Shown one piece after another: positions 55,060 to 63,776 of a stretch of 64,000 bases of DNA. Position 1 is the stretch's first letter; every line of letters starts with the position of its first letter. Source of the DNA: Acinetobacter guillouiae CIP 63.46 (GTDB lineage: Bacteria > Pseudomonadota > Gammaproteobacteria > Pseudomonadales > Moraxellaceae). The DNA lies in contig NZ_KB849283.1 of the NCBI RefSeq assembly GCF_000368145.1, forward strand, positions 894,324 through 958,323, given 5' to 3'. The notes below the pieces were generated by a model that saw only the letters and a list, made by a program, of their open reading frames with translations, was not told where the DNA came from and searched no databases. A program made the translations under genes and the position numbers.

Positions 55060-55544
55060 ATGGATCTTTTTATGAGATTTTATTTAGCCGAAGAATATCA
55101 ACCACTATGTCATGCACGGTTTGCGTATTATCAAACTCAAATCAAAGCACTTTTAACCAATGCAGAGATTGAGCACATTGGCGCCTCTTCGATTCCAAAT
55201 GCAATCTCTAAAGGAGATTTAGACATTTATATTGCAGTGGATCAATCTGAATTTAATGATCCAATTCAAAACTTTATGGCTTAAATTTTCAAGAAAAATT
55301 AGCAACACTGAGAACGGATCAACTGTGTATGTTGGAATCGCTCAATGGTGATGATGTCGCCTTTCAACTGGTTGTCAAAGGTTCTGAATTTGAGTCATTT
55401 ATTAAGTTTAGAGATCGACTCAGGCAATCGCCTGAACTGGTGCAAACGTACAATAATCTAAAAAAGCGTTGTGAAAATTTAGATATGATCGATTATCGGA
55501 TTGAAAAAAATAAATTTATTTCCGCTGTTTTAAACCAGCAATAA
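55060..55544 (+). pseudogene. GrpB-family (UPF0157) gene with a frameshift
   Basis: The first frame (55060-55284) encodes EIEHIGASSIPNAISKGDLDI, the GrpB nucleotidyltransferase-like motif, and stops after QNFMA. The second frame continues from about 55272 as KLYGLNFQEKLATLRTDQLCMLESLNGD with no proper start, to 55544. Adding one A to the AAAA in CAAAAC near 55270 would restore a single ~160-residue protein. This is a one-base deletion in a homopolymer: a mutation, a phase-variable site or a sequencing error. Confidence 0.8.
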
Positions 55545-55561
55545 ATTCTCTCAATAAAAAA

Positions 55562-55577
55562 CGCACCAAAAGGTGCG
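55562..55577 (-). terminator. Terminator downstream of the FilA-like gene
   Basis: CGCACC at 55562-55567 and GGTGCG at 55572-55577 form a stem around AAAA. Reading the minus strand, six T follow. A near copy ends yebC at 58131-58150. Confidence 0.8.
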
Positions 55578-55594
55578 ATTAACATTCAATTAAA

Positions 55595-55840
55595 TCAATA
55601 TGTTGTAATTTTATTGCACTCAATATTTTCATTTATTAAATTTAAAAAATAATCATGTTTTATTAAAAATTTTATCATCATTGCACTGCCTGAATCACTC
55701 TTAACTAGATAAGATTTATTACTGATGCTCAGATTGTCAGTATCAGTAATGTTCTCTTTTAAATTCTGTACGAATTCCAGTAAATTAAGATTAACAAAAT
55801 TTGAGGCTACCATAACAATTTGGGGCAAAATTTTGCCCAT
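55595..55840 (-). CDS. Doubtful short ORF after the FilA-like gene
   Basis: An 81-codon frame overlaps the last 50 bases of the FilA-like gene and ends close to its terminator. The product is soluble, rich in Asn, Leu and Ile (NLNLLEFVQNLKENITDTDN). It has no ribosome site and no recognised family. It may be a real coupled gene, a remnant, or chance in AT-rich DNA. Confidence 0.3.
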   Translation of the reverse strand: MGKILPQIVMVASNFVNLNLLEFVQNLKENITDTDNLSISNKSYLVKSDSGSAMMIKFLIKHDYFLNLINENIECNKITTY

Positions 55841-57245
55841 TAAGCTGAAGGTTAGATAGATTCATTTGTAGGGGAGCAACATTTGATAAATTTACATTTC
55901 CAATATTTGCATCAAGGCCATTTCCACTAATAATTCCACCAAGATCATTTGTTCTGGCAGGATTTTGCTGTAAATAATCTCCAGCTTTCGTAGCAAATTG
56001 ACCAAGCAATGGCTCAATACTTAATTTTTGGGTTGGTTCTACTCGACCTATACTGATAGGATCTGCAAGTGCTAACCACCAACCTGGCTGTGCAATATTT
56101 AAGGATTCAGAACCTGGCCACAATAAACTCTGATTTTGTAAGCTTAAAGATGCAGCCGAATTCACCTGTAAGCTATGAATAAAGCCAAGAGCTTCTTGAA
56201 AATTTACAGTCGCTTTTGCACCACTTACTGAACCACTCATTTTGATATTAGTAAATTGACGCCCTGTTGGTGCTGCTAAACAAGCAGGAATTAAAAAAAC
56301 CGTGTTTTGACATCCTGTTATCTTAGCGTCTACGGGATTACCAGCTGTGTATACTGCTGTTGTGGTTCCATTTGCATCAAAGGTTGTTCTACCTATTGCT
56401 GGATAATCATTTCCTGTCCCTAAATTGATAGTTGGAATATCAACAGATGCAGATAAGCCAACTGATGTCTTACGATTTCCTACAACAACAATTTGGGAAG
56501 TTTCAAAAGGAAGGTTATTCATTTCTGGAATACTGAATCCCCCTCCAGTTGTGATAAAACTTGCATTTGCTAATCCAATTGCAACTAAGTTGCCTTTAAT
56601 TGGATATGTAGCTAGATTCATAAACTGTGCAGCAGTATCGGCATATCCTTTAATTTTACTTTGTTCTGCAACAGTAGTACCAATACCTGACTGTACTTTC
56701 ATGTATCCAGAGAAACTATTTAGTCCATTCGCAACAGATGAATTTTCTGTTCCTAAAGTCAGCAGACCTAGTATTTTCTCGGCACTCAGTCTCAATCCTA
56801 CCATTTCTCTTGTTGATGACTGACCAGGATTTTTAATTGCAAACTCAATGAAAGGGTTAGTTAATTTTGCACTGGAACTTGCTCTGCCAGAATTAGTATC
56901 AGAAATACCACTTAAACTTAAATTATCAATATCAAGGTCACATCCACCAGCCCCGTTCAATCCCCCACAACCTAGTTGTAATTTTTTAATATTAGCATTC
57001 AACTCTAGTTCTGCTTCCAAACCTAAGCGATAAAAACCGATATTCTGGCTACCGCCAGTGCGCTGTCTTTCCAAGTTATCTGAATCATTAGGTGCAATAA
57101 AAGACATACTCATTAAAGCCTGACCAGTAGTCGCTGACATTTCACTTTCTGACATAGGTTGAAAAGTTTCAGAACTTGCATAAACTGAATAGTTGCTAAA
57201 ACAGATTAATCCCAAAAAAGCATTTGATAAAAATACCTTTTTCAT
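55791..57245 (-). CDS. FilA-like surface/pilus-associated protein
   Basis: The 484-residue protein has a signal peptide (MKKVFLSNAFLGLICFSNYSVYA). The opening MSESEMSATTGQALMSMSFIAPND and the segments IGFYRLGLEAELELN and LSLSGISDTNSGRASSSAKLTNPFIEFAIKNP (quoted in part as a marker) are those I associate with Acinetobacter FilA. FilA is a product of the fil cluster annotated as pilus assembly. Other fil genes are not adjacent, so this may be a stand-alone paralogue. It has CGG-GCD cysteines and a C-terminal NCYGSLKFC. Function is unproven. Confidence 0.65.
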   Translation of the reverse strand: MKKVFLSNAFLGLICFSNYSVYASSETFQPMSESEMSATTGQALMSMSFIAPNDSDNLERQRTGGSQNIGFYRLGLEAELELNANIKKLQLGCGGLNGAGGCDLDIDNLSLSGISDTNSGRASSSAKLTNPFIEFAIKNPGQSSTREMVGLRLSAEKILGLLTLGTENSSVANGLNSFSGYMKVQSGIGTTVAEQSKIKGYADTAAQFMNLATYPIKGNLVAIGLANASFITTGGGFSIPEMNNLPFETSQIVVVGNRKTSVGLSASVDIPTINLGTGNDYPAIGRTTFDANGTTTAVYTAGNPVDAKITGCQNTVFLIPACLAAPTGRQFTNIKMSGSVSGAKATVNFQEALGFIHSLQVNSAASLSLQNQSLLWPGSESLNIAQPGWWLALADPISIGRVEPTQKLSIEPLLGQFATKAGDYLQQNPARTNDLGGIISGNGLDANIGNVNLSNVAPLQMNLSNLQLNGQNFAPNCYGSLKFC

Positions 57246-57768
57246 TATAAAAATCCTTTTTTCATTGTAAGAATGCTTATTAGTTTAAAAATTCAAACAA
57301 TTACTTTTATTAATAATCGTAATGCAATTTTGCTGTAATTGTATACTTTTTTTTATTCTTCTCAAACTCTTTTTAATTTACCTAAACATTCTAATGTATA
57401 AAAATTTTGACTATTGAAGACTGTGGTCTATAACTAAAAAGAGAACTCCAGCATTGCCCACCGTGAGTGGGTTTTTATCTCAAAATCCGATCTTAAATTC
57501 ACCATACGCAAGCTTTATAATTGTTTTGTCAAAATTTTCATTATAGTTTTTGCATTTTTAATAGTTTTTTCCAGCATTATTCCTAAGGATAAAACTCTAT
57601 CCAAAGAACCTTAGTACATCATTCAAACCACTACACTCGTTGTATTTAGCAACGGTATAACGATCCTTAGCGTGATTTCTTTACCCTGCCCTAATTTCAA
57701 TTTAAGGAGTTTAGGGCAAAGTATCATTTAGATATCTGTAGTTTCAAATATGCTGTATTAAAGTAATT
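57246..57768. other. AT-rich region with a promoter-terminator unit
   Basis: Besides the short promoter-terminator unit at 57407-57477, I see one hairpin (TGCCCTAA near 57687 with TTAGGGCA at 57711-57718) with no T-tract. No ORF with a good start is present. Confidence 0.4.
57407..57477 (+). ncRNA. Possible very short RNA: promoter followed at once by a terminator
   Basis: TTGACT at 57407-57412 and TATAAC at 57429-57434 are separated by 16 bp, a good sigma-70 pair. The stem GCCCAC (57456-57461) / GTGGGT (57467-57472) with loop CGTGA and following T residues lies only ~20 bases past the expected start point. The transcript would be about 35-40 nt with no ORF. It could be a small RNA or the leftover of a deleted gene. 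Confidence 0.4.
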
Positions 57769-58059
57769 TTAGAAAATATTAACTATTAAAAAAATTAATT
57801 TCATTAAGTATTCGTCTTCACTCTCAAGAAATTCTTTCTCTTCTAAATTACATGAAAATGCTTCAAAAATATGATTAATTACTTGAATTACACTCTCTTT
57901 GTTAAAATTTTCAATGTTAACTAAAATCGACAGTGCATCAGAAATTTCATTCAGGCTAAAAGAGTATTCAAATCGTCCAATTTCAATTAGATCTTTGATT
58001 GATTGATCAACAGAAGCAATGTTGATCTCATCTTGTTGAAGGATTTTATTTAAATTTAG
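57769..58059 (-). pseudogene. 5'-truncated gene remnant
   Basis: A 96-codon open frame runs from a stop (TGA at 58060-58062) to the stop at 57769 with no ATG, GTG or TTG near its start; the first ATG is 12 codons before the end. The translation is protein-like and acidic: DEINIASVDQSIKDLIEIG, then YSFSLNEISDALSILVNIEN and NLEEKEFLESEDEYLMKL. It looks like the C-terminal part of a helical protein whose 5' end was lost. No family is recognised. Confidence 0.5.
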
Positions 58060-58130
58060 TCAAATGAAAAATAACTTATAAACTATTGTTTTTTATTTAA
58101 TAAATTAAATTAAAACGCGTAATAATAAAA

Positions 58131-58150
58131 AACGCACCCAAAGGTGCGTT
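58131..58150 (-). terminator. Terminator of yebC
   Basis: AACGCACC at 58131-58138 pairs with GGTGCGTT at 58143-58150 around CAAA. Minus-strand reading continues into a T-run. Confidence 0.88.
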
Positions 58151-58169
58151 TTATCAACTCAAATCAGAC

Positions 58170-58919
58170 TTAACTGTCTAATTCAGCCAATACTTCATCT
58201 GTGAATTCAACATTGGTATATACGTTTTGAACATCATCAAGATCTTCAAACATATCAATCATTTTCACAATGAGTTTTGCTTGATCCACATCAGCAATCA
58301 ATGCTTTTGTTGATGGGCTCATGACCACTTCTGCATTATCAGATTTTAAACCAGCAGCAGTCAAAGCATCTTGTACATCACCAAAACTTTCTGGTGTAGT
58401 GATTACTAAGATTTCATCTTCGTTCACTTCGATATCTTCAGCACCAGCTTCCAAAGCCACGTCCATGATTTTATCTTCCAAAGAAACATCTTCAAAAGTA
58501 ATCTCACCACGTTTGGTAAACATGTATGCCACTGAACCCGCAGTACCTAAGTTACCATTGGTTTTAGAAAAACAATGACGTACATCAGGCACAGTACGAT
58601 TAAGGTTATCTGTCATGGTTTCTACGATAACCGCAACACCACCCACACCATAACCTTCATAAGTGACTTCTTTTAAGTCATCGTTATCTTCACCACCAGC
58701 ACCACGCTGGATAGCGCGGTTGATCGTGTCACGTGTCATATTCACTGAAAGTGCTTTTTCGACAACAGCACGTAGACGAGGGTTACTTCCCACATCAGGA
58801 CCGCCAAGTCTTGCTGCTGTGGTTAATTCACGAATATATTTGGTAAAGACTTTACCACGACTTGCATCTTGTTTTGCTTTACGATGCTTAATATTGGCCC
58901 ACTTGGAATGACCCGCCAT
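58170..58919 (-). CDS. yebC: YebC/PmpR-family protein
   Basis: The 249-residue protein starts [19 protein letters not shown] and shows [38 protein letters not shown] and [12 protein letters not shown], all typical of DUF28. Family members are described as transcriptional regulators and, more recently, as factors that relieve ribosome pausing at proline stretches. Length is standard. Single gene with its own terminator. Confidence 0.97.
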   Translation of the reverse strand: MAGHSKWANIKHRKAKQDASRGKVFTKYIRELTTAARLGGPDVGSNPRLRAVVEKALSVNMTRDTINRAIQRGAGGEDNDDLKEVTYEGYGVGGVAVIVETMTDNLNRTVPDVRHCFSKTNGNLGTAGSVAYMFTKRGEITFEDVSLEDKIMDVALEAGAEDIEVNEDEILVITTPESFGDVQDALTAAGLKSDNAEVVMSPSTKALIADVDQAKLIVKMIDMFEDLDDVQNVYTNVEFTDEVLAELDS

Positions 58920-59025
58920 GCGAAATATGCTCCTGTAGATTGGCTTTATGCCATATCAAATTGCGACAATTCTACCATAAGCACTTTTTTATGAGAAAGT
59001 GCTTATTTTTTAGATTTAATGCAAA

Positions 59026-59589
59026 TTAAGAATTTTTTGCTTCAGGAATCACAATATCGAGCCCTGTATGTTGTTTATATAGACGTTTAATTTCTGCTAA
59101 GTCTTGATCTAGATCTGTTGGGTAAATTTTTCCAAAGATCCCACCCTGTTTTGTTTTTGAGTTTGCATACATTAAAACAATAGGAACACCAGCTGCTTTT
59201 GCGATATGCCAAAAACCAGTACGGATCGGTTTACGTGCTTGCCCACGTTCTGCGCGAGTCGCTTCTGGCGCAATCACCAAATTAAATTCTTCATTACTCT
59301 GAAACAGATCAACCATTTGTGAAACGATATCTTTGTTTGACTTACGGTCTACAGGAATACCACCAATTTTTTCTAAAATCGGTTTTAAAGGACCTTTAAA
59401 TAATTCTTTTTTAATTAAAGTATGGATTTTAATGTCATGAATTTGAAAAATTGCCAATGACAACACAGCATCCATCATGGATGTATGTTCAAAACCGATG
59501 ATGACTTGTTTTTTTTCTAATACACTTTGATCAACTTCATATGACCAACCTGAGAGCTTAAAAGTAAGTTCTCCCAACATCTTTTTCAT
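59026..59589 (-). CDS. Lysophospholipid acyltransferase family protein
   Basis: This 187-residue enzyme has the HX4D acyltransferase site in GFEHTSMMDAVLS, the acceptor-binding FKGPLKPILEKIGGIPVDR, and the EATRAERG block. That pattern suggests transfer of an acyl chain to a lysophospholipid or similar acceptor. It is shorter than PlsC (about 245) and has no long N-terminal helix. Substrate unknown. Single gene. Confidence 0.85.
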   Translation of the reverse strand: MKKMLGELTFKLSGWSYEVDQSVLEKKQVIIGFEHTSMMDAVLSLAIFQIHDIKIHTLIKKELFKGPLKPILEKIGGIPVDRKSNKDIVSQMVDLFQSNEEFNLVIAPEATRAERGQARKPIRTGFWHIAKAAGVPIVLMYANSKTKQGGIFGKIYPTDLDQDLAEIKRLYKQHTGLDIVIPEAKNS

Positions 59590-60337
59590 AAATACCTGAC
59601 ATCATAAAATCATAATTTGCGAATTGTCCGAGTAAAAGCTTAAAAAGACAATCTCTATTGTGCTTATTTTTTACATTTGTATATTTATTTTTGTCATTTT
59701 AAACACTTGTTTTGCTACACCAAAATGTATGCTTAAAATAGAAAACCGTTAAACGCACCAATATCATCTAACTTCCTCTAGAACAAAAATATAAATTTTT
59801 CATAAAAAACATCCATATAAATCATAATCTCAATAATAAGGTTCAAATCAATATTTTTTATCTTGTTAAAATCATTTAGACTTTAGTCTTAATTGCGCCA
59901 TAAGCTCAAAAATTTTACCTGCAAAAGGATTGCAATATGTTGATGCCTCTCTTTGGCGTAAGTGCCTTAGTCTTTGTTTTGATTTGCACATGGAGCATAT
60001 TTGAAATTTATTTAGAAAAACGAAAAAAGTAACACTGCATACTATTCCCGCTCAATAGCCACAAACTTTGCTAGATCATCGTATAACGCAACACACTCAG
60101 CAGCAGCTCTCATTGACTCAAAGCTTAGATCATCGTTAAAAGCACTCGATTAATTTTCAATTGTGTTTAAGTTTCTAATCATTCGATTCTATTTCAGTCA
60201 TTCTCACCAAAAAATAAATCAGAGCCATCAAGCATTAAAACTGCTTCTAAAAATTTCTCTCGACAAAGTTTAAAAATCACTTTAAATAGATACACTTAAT
60301 TAAATACATCTAAAGCATATAAAATAAATGGGGATCT
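59590..60337. other. Intergenic region with one tiny membrane ORF
   Basis: About 750 bases. It holds a 31-codon ORF at 59937-60032 and, on the minus strand at 60042-60149, a 35-codon open frame ending FVAIERE with no proper start, perhaps a gene fragment. Nothing else is clear. Confidence 0.4.
59937..60032 (+). CDS. 31-residue single-span membrane protein
   Basis: AAAAGGA lies 8 bases before the ATG. The product starts MLMPLFGVSALVFVLICTW, one hydrophobic helix, and ends with the basic tail EKRKK, which by the positive-inside rule places the C-terminus in the cytoplasm. The family is not recognised. Small helper subunits of membrane complexes look like this, but no partner is next to it. Confidence 0.5.
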   Translation: MLMPLFGVSALVFVLICTWSIFEIYLEKRKK

Positions 60338-60766
60338 ATGAATAATCTACTACATATCTATGCATTTTGTGTGGTTTTGCTTTTTTTTAAAATGCTTGTA
60401 ATCTCTTGTTATCAAGGATTTTATCGTATAAAGAATAAAGCGTTTAAAAATGCCGAAGATGCTAATTTTGTCAGTGTCCAAGCCCGACCCGAAGAGCTGC
60501 CACAAGTAACCAGAGCCAGCCAAGCTTGGGCAAATGATTTAGAAAATATTCCCGTGTTTTGGGTGTTTGGAGGGCTTTGTATTGCATTAAACCTAAGTAG
60601 TGATTTTATTGTCTGGATCTTTTGTATTTTTACGATTGCAAGAATCACACATACAATCACCTATCTCAGTGCAATGCAACCATGGCGCAGTATTTCTTAT
60701 GCTGTTGGAATAATCTGTCTTATTATTTTGGCGATTCAAATCATAATCACATGTATTGGATTTTAA
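60338..60766 (+). CDS. MAPEG-family membrane protein
   Basis: The 142-residue protein has four hydrophobic segments and matches the MAPEG pattern: RPEELPQVTRASQAWANDLENIPVFWVFG, given by its key RA--A--ND-EN-P motif, and later ARITHTITYL with HT-(T)Y-S--QPWRS. Eukaryotic members act on glutathione and leukotrienes; bacterial roles are mostly unknown. Single gene. Confidence 0.83.
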   Translation: MNNLLHIYAFCVVLLFFKMLVISCYQGFYRIKNKAFKNAEDANFVSVQARPEELPQVTRASQAWANDLENIPVFWVFGGLCIALNLSSDFIVWIFCIFTIARITHTITYLSAMQPWRSISYAVGIICLIILAIQIIITCIGF

Positions 60767-61231
60767 ATAAATGCAAATCAATAGGCATTAACTGATCATT
60801 TTATTCTTTATTCGCTATTTTATAATAGTTAATTTCTTTATAAGTTGTATTTTATAGTTGGAAAAATAATACAACTTATATCGATAATTCACCAAAATAT
60901 TCTATGAATAATAATTAAATTTAGATTTACTAATCTATGCTGTAATTTTTTTAATATAATCAAAAGTAAAGTAAATTTATCAAAAAGTAAAACTATGTCA
61001 CTATTTTGTAATACTTTATTTATATGAAAAATATACTTAAAAATACATTATTTTCAAACAACTCTATGATTTTATGTTTTTTATATTACTTTTCGATCAT
61101 TATTAATTAACTTCTAAGTCTTAATACTGTTTTTAAATTAGAGTTTTTACTCTACTTATTGGTTGTTTTATGTAATTTTAATAATCTCATTGTCAAGAAG
61201 ACAGTGATTGTATTTAAAAGGATGAATTCAA
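60767..61231. other. Very AT-rich intergenic region upstream of the OmpW-like gene
   Basis: About 465 bases of extremely AT-rich DNA. No ORF with a good start and no hairpin with a T-tract is seen. AAAAGG at 61215-61221 is the likely ribosome site for the next gene. Confidence 0.4.
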
Positions 61232-62338
61232 GTGAAAACAAAAAAGATCTTTCAAAAAGCCGTCATTACAACCTCACTCATTTGTATTGCGGGAATAAGT
61301 CAAGCTGAAGATTTTAAACGCTTCTCGGTTTCTTCAGGTTGGTTACATATGTCATCAATGGGGAAAGCACAACCTTTTAGGATTAATACCTCTGTAGGTA
61401 ATGGTACTAAAGCTGCGGTGGGTGTAATTTCAGGCAAAACGATTATAGATAATCTCGATCAATCGCGTATTGATGCGATGGATCCCAACCTTATTAGCAT
61501 ACTCAACATGCCGAGTAATGAGGAAGGACGGTATGTATTTGATGATCTGTTGGATGCAATTATGGCAGATGACCCAACATTAATAGACCAATTAACAGGA
61601 ATTGCTGAAATCAATGGGATTGCCCATTGGTCAGCGGATGCTGGTTTGGAAGTTGAGGATGTAGACACGTTAGGTATGATGTTTACTTATAATGTCACCG
61701 ACAATGTTGCTGTTCAATTGATTGCAGGGATTCCACCAAAAGTTGATCTAAAAGGAAAAGGTACTGTTTATGCACCCTTTTCAGCAGCTTCTCAACCACT
61801 CGGTGGCATTGCAGGCGATTTGTATTTAAAAAACAATCTTTTAATTACAGATTTGGATAGTTATAACACTGCTGCATCTGCTAGAGCTTGGACGCCTGCC
61901 ATACAAGCGCAGTACTATTTTGGTAAATCTGGTGTCAATAAGTTCAGACCATTTGTAGGTGCTGGTTTAATGTATGCCTACTTCAATGATATCGAAATCA
62001 ATTCAGGAATTGAAAATGATTTGATACGTGCTGGACATATGATTCAAAACATTCATGATGGTAAAGCAGGTGCTTCTTTAGAAGGAAAGCCATCGAGCGG
62101 CAACATGAAAGTTAAAGTAGATGCAACTGATGCCATTGCTCCGATTGTTACTGCTGGTTTTACCTATGACTTTAAACAAAACTGGTTTGCTACAGCCTCT
62201 ATTTCTTATGCGAAGTTAGACAATACGGCAACCATTACTGTCCTAAACACCAACAACAATGCAAAGCTCATTCAGGCTAAAACTAAAATTGAGATCGACC
62301 CACTGATCACTTACCTTGGTGTAGGTTATCGTTTCTAA
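61232..62338 (+). CDS. OmpW-family outer-membrane protein, long variant
   Basis: The 368-residue protein starts at a GTG and has a signal peptide ending ISQAED. The second half is OmpW-like: DTLGMMFTYNVTDNVAVQLIAG, AQYYFGKSGVNKFRPFVGAGLMYAYF, and the final YLGVGYRF with terminal Phe. OmpW/AlkL porins form an 8-stranded barrel that passes hydrophobic compounds. Usual length is about 210, so this has ~150 extra residues, mainly a segment at about 45-125 (FDDLLDAIMADDPTLIDQ). Substrate unknown. Confidence 0.82.
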   Translation: MKTKKIFQKAVITTSLICIAGISQAEDFKRFSVSSGWLHMSSMGKAQPFRINTSVGNGTKAAVGVISGKTIIDNLDQSRIDAMDPNLISILNMPSNEEGRYVFDDLLDAIMADDPTLIDQLTGIAEINGIAHWSADAGLEVEDVDTLGMMFTYNVTDNVAVQLIAGIPPKVDLKGKGTVYAPFSAASQPLGGIAGDLYLKNNLLITDLDSYNTAASARAWTPAIQAQYYFGKSGVNKFRPFVGAGLMYAYFNDIEINSGIENDLIRAGHMIQNIHDGKAGASLEGKPSSGNMKVKVDATDAIAPIVTAGFTYDFKQNWFATASISYAKLDNTATITVLNTNNNAKLIQAKTKIEIDPLITYLGVGYRF

Positions 62339-62357
62339 GTCTATCTGTTAAAACCTA

Positions 62358-62396
62358 AAGCCATTACAGTGACTTAAATACTGTAATGGCTTCATT
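62358..62396 (+). terminator. Terminator of the OmpW-like gene
   Basis: AAGCCATTACAGT at 62358-62370 pairs with ACTGTAATGGCTT at 62380-62392, then TCATTT. Confidence 0.85.
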
Positions 62397-62549
62397 TATA
62401 ATTAATTTCAAAAAATTACCATGTATAAAATTTAATTCATTAAGTAATTATTTTGGCTGTCTTGTAGCCTTTTCATTTCAGACCAAGACTCACCTATCTA
62501 TTTCATATAAGGTAAATATTCAAATCACATTTCAATAGGAAAGTATCAA

Positions 62550-62783
62550 ATGACTTCTATCAATGTTGAAAGTATTAAGAATCATGCCGATGTTATTGCG
62601 TCTTGTGGAACCAAAGTTGGTGAGGTAGATCACCTTGTTGGAGCAGACCAAATCAAACTGACCAAACATGGCGATGGACATCACCATCTCATCCCAACAT
62701 CTTGGGTTGGTGAGATAAAAGGCGAAAAAGTGATCTTAACTAAAGATTCTCAAGAGGTTAAAGACACTTGGCTAGAAGTATAG
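62550..62783 (+). CDS. DUF2171-domain protein
   Basis: The 77-residue protein begins MTSINVESIKNHADVIASCGT and has VGEVDHLVGADQIKLT and HHHLIPTSWVGEI, the DUF2171 pattern (a PRC-barrel-like beta fold). Function is unknown. AATAGGAAAG precedes the ATG, and a strong terminator follows. Confidence 0.83.
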   Translation: MTSINVESIKNHADVIASCGTKVGEVDHLVGADQIKLTKHGDGHHHLIPTSWVGEIKGEKVILTKDSQEVKDTWLEV

Positions 62784-62857
62784 ATTTTGCCTATTACAAC
62801 TGAGTTTTATTCAATTTATGTGTGTCACGTTCTGAAGTAGATTGACACTTATTCCAT

Positions 62858-62896
62858 ATAAAACGCTCGATGAGTTTCATCGAGCGTTTTATATTT
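62858..62896. terminator. Bidirectional terminator
   Basis: ATAAAACGCTCGATGA at 62858-62873 pairs with TCATCGAGCGTTTTAT at 62877-62892 around GTT. It lies between convergent genes and is symmetric. Confidence 0.92.
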
Positions 62897-62898
62897 GA

Positions 62899-63183
62899 TT
62901 AAATCTTATTTTTTAAGACTTTCGTATCTTCATCCAATCTTAATTGGCGTTGTCTTTCGCCTTCATTGATAAGATCGAGGCGTTTGCCCCAGTATTGAAT
63001 TGCATATTGATATTTTGCAAAAAATGCAAAAAACATAAAGGTTAAGGCTGGACCTAAAACAATTTTATCTGCTTGACCTATGAATTTCTCATAGATCGCC
63101 ATGCCGAGCGCACAAAAGGTTAAAACCATAAACATAAAGAAGCTAAATTTTAAAAAATTATCGAAGCTTTTACCTTTAAACAT
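62899..63183 (-). CDS. Small membrane protein of unknown function
   Basis: From the ATG at 63183 the product has 94 residues: a basic start (MFKGKSFDNFLKF), a membrane helix (FFMFMVLTFCALGMAIY), a second helix (LGPALTFMFFAFFAKY) and a charged C-terminal helix (GKRLDLINEGERQRQLRLDED). A TTG two codons upstream is less likely. No family is recognised. A Fur-like site abuts the start. Confidence 0.7.
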   Translation of the reverse strand: MFKGKSFDNFLKFSFFMFMVLTFCALGMAIYEKFIGQADKIVLGPALTFMFFAFFAKYQYAIQYWGKRLDLINEGERQRQLRLDEDTKVLKNKI

Positions 63184-63187
63184 AATC

Positions 63188-63206
63188 AAGAATACATATC
63201 ATTATC
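63188..63206 (-). promoter_or_regulatory. Fur-like site next to the small membrane protein start
   Basis: Read on the minus strand the site is GATAATGATATGTATTCTT, which matches the Fur consensus at about 14 of 19 positions, with the first ten perfect. It ends four bases before the ATG, so it overlaps the ribosome-binding region. Confidence 0.45.
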
Positions 63207-63583
63207 ATTTGATAGCTTATTATAGGAGATAGGATCTAATTTTCAAGTGATCACTATTGGTTTTGTATTGATGGCTTTGTATTGATATTGAGCAACCTTA
63301 TTTCTGATTTAGATCCTTCATCAATCATTGTATTTTGATTGGCATGCTGATCTAAGAATTTGCTTTTTAAAATCTGTCTAATAAATTACACTTTGATATT
63401 CGCTCGGTTTGCATGTTGATATATTTTCTATTCTAGAATTTATGAGTAGTAATATGGGTAATGAATAATGGCGTAATGTTTTAAATAACGAGCACAGATA
63501 ATCCTATAGGCAAACTTTAAAAATCATCTTTATAACTCTATTATTTAATTTTTCAAAGTTAGCAGTTTATTTAACAAATAAAA

Positions 63584-63601
63584 AATCCACCGAGGTGGAT
63601 T
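63584..63601 (-). terminator. Terminator of the small KGG-type gene
   Basis: AATCCAC at 63584-63590 pairs with GTGGATT at 63595-63601 around CGAG. On the minus strand a T-run follows. Confidence 0.85.
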
Positions 63602-63608
63602 GAATCAG

Positions 63609-63776
63609 CTAAGAGTGGCGTAATTTTTTCCCACCTCCATCCTGCTTATTTACGGTCGCCCAAGCAATACGTTGTGCATCTTCATCCGAACGGCCTTGTT
63701 TTTTCTCACTTTCATAAATATGTTGGGCTTGTCTTTTCTGCTTTGCTGTATATGCAGATTTATCTCCTATAGGCAT
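63609..63776 (-). CDS. Small basic stress-type protein, 55 residues
   Basis: The ORF encodes MPIGDKSAYTAKQKRQAQHI and then DEDAQRIAWATVNKQDGGG, ending KKLRHS. This matches a family of short soluble proteins often labelled plasmid stabilization protein or stress-associated, with the fixed core RIAWATVNK--GGGKK. The true role is unknown. The gene is too short for usual ORF cut-offs but has a clear start and its own terminator. Nothing further is seen between it and the window end. Confidence 0.82.
   Translation of the reverse strand: MPIGDKSAYTAKQKRQAQHIYESEKKQGRSDEDAQRIAWATVNKQDGGGKKLRHS

Larger units (their letters stand above)
63184..63608. other. AT-rich intergenic region
   Basis: About 420 bases. 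It contains the Fur-like site at 63188-63206 and the terminator of the small CDS that follows. No further gene is seen. Confidence 0.4.
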
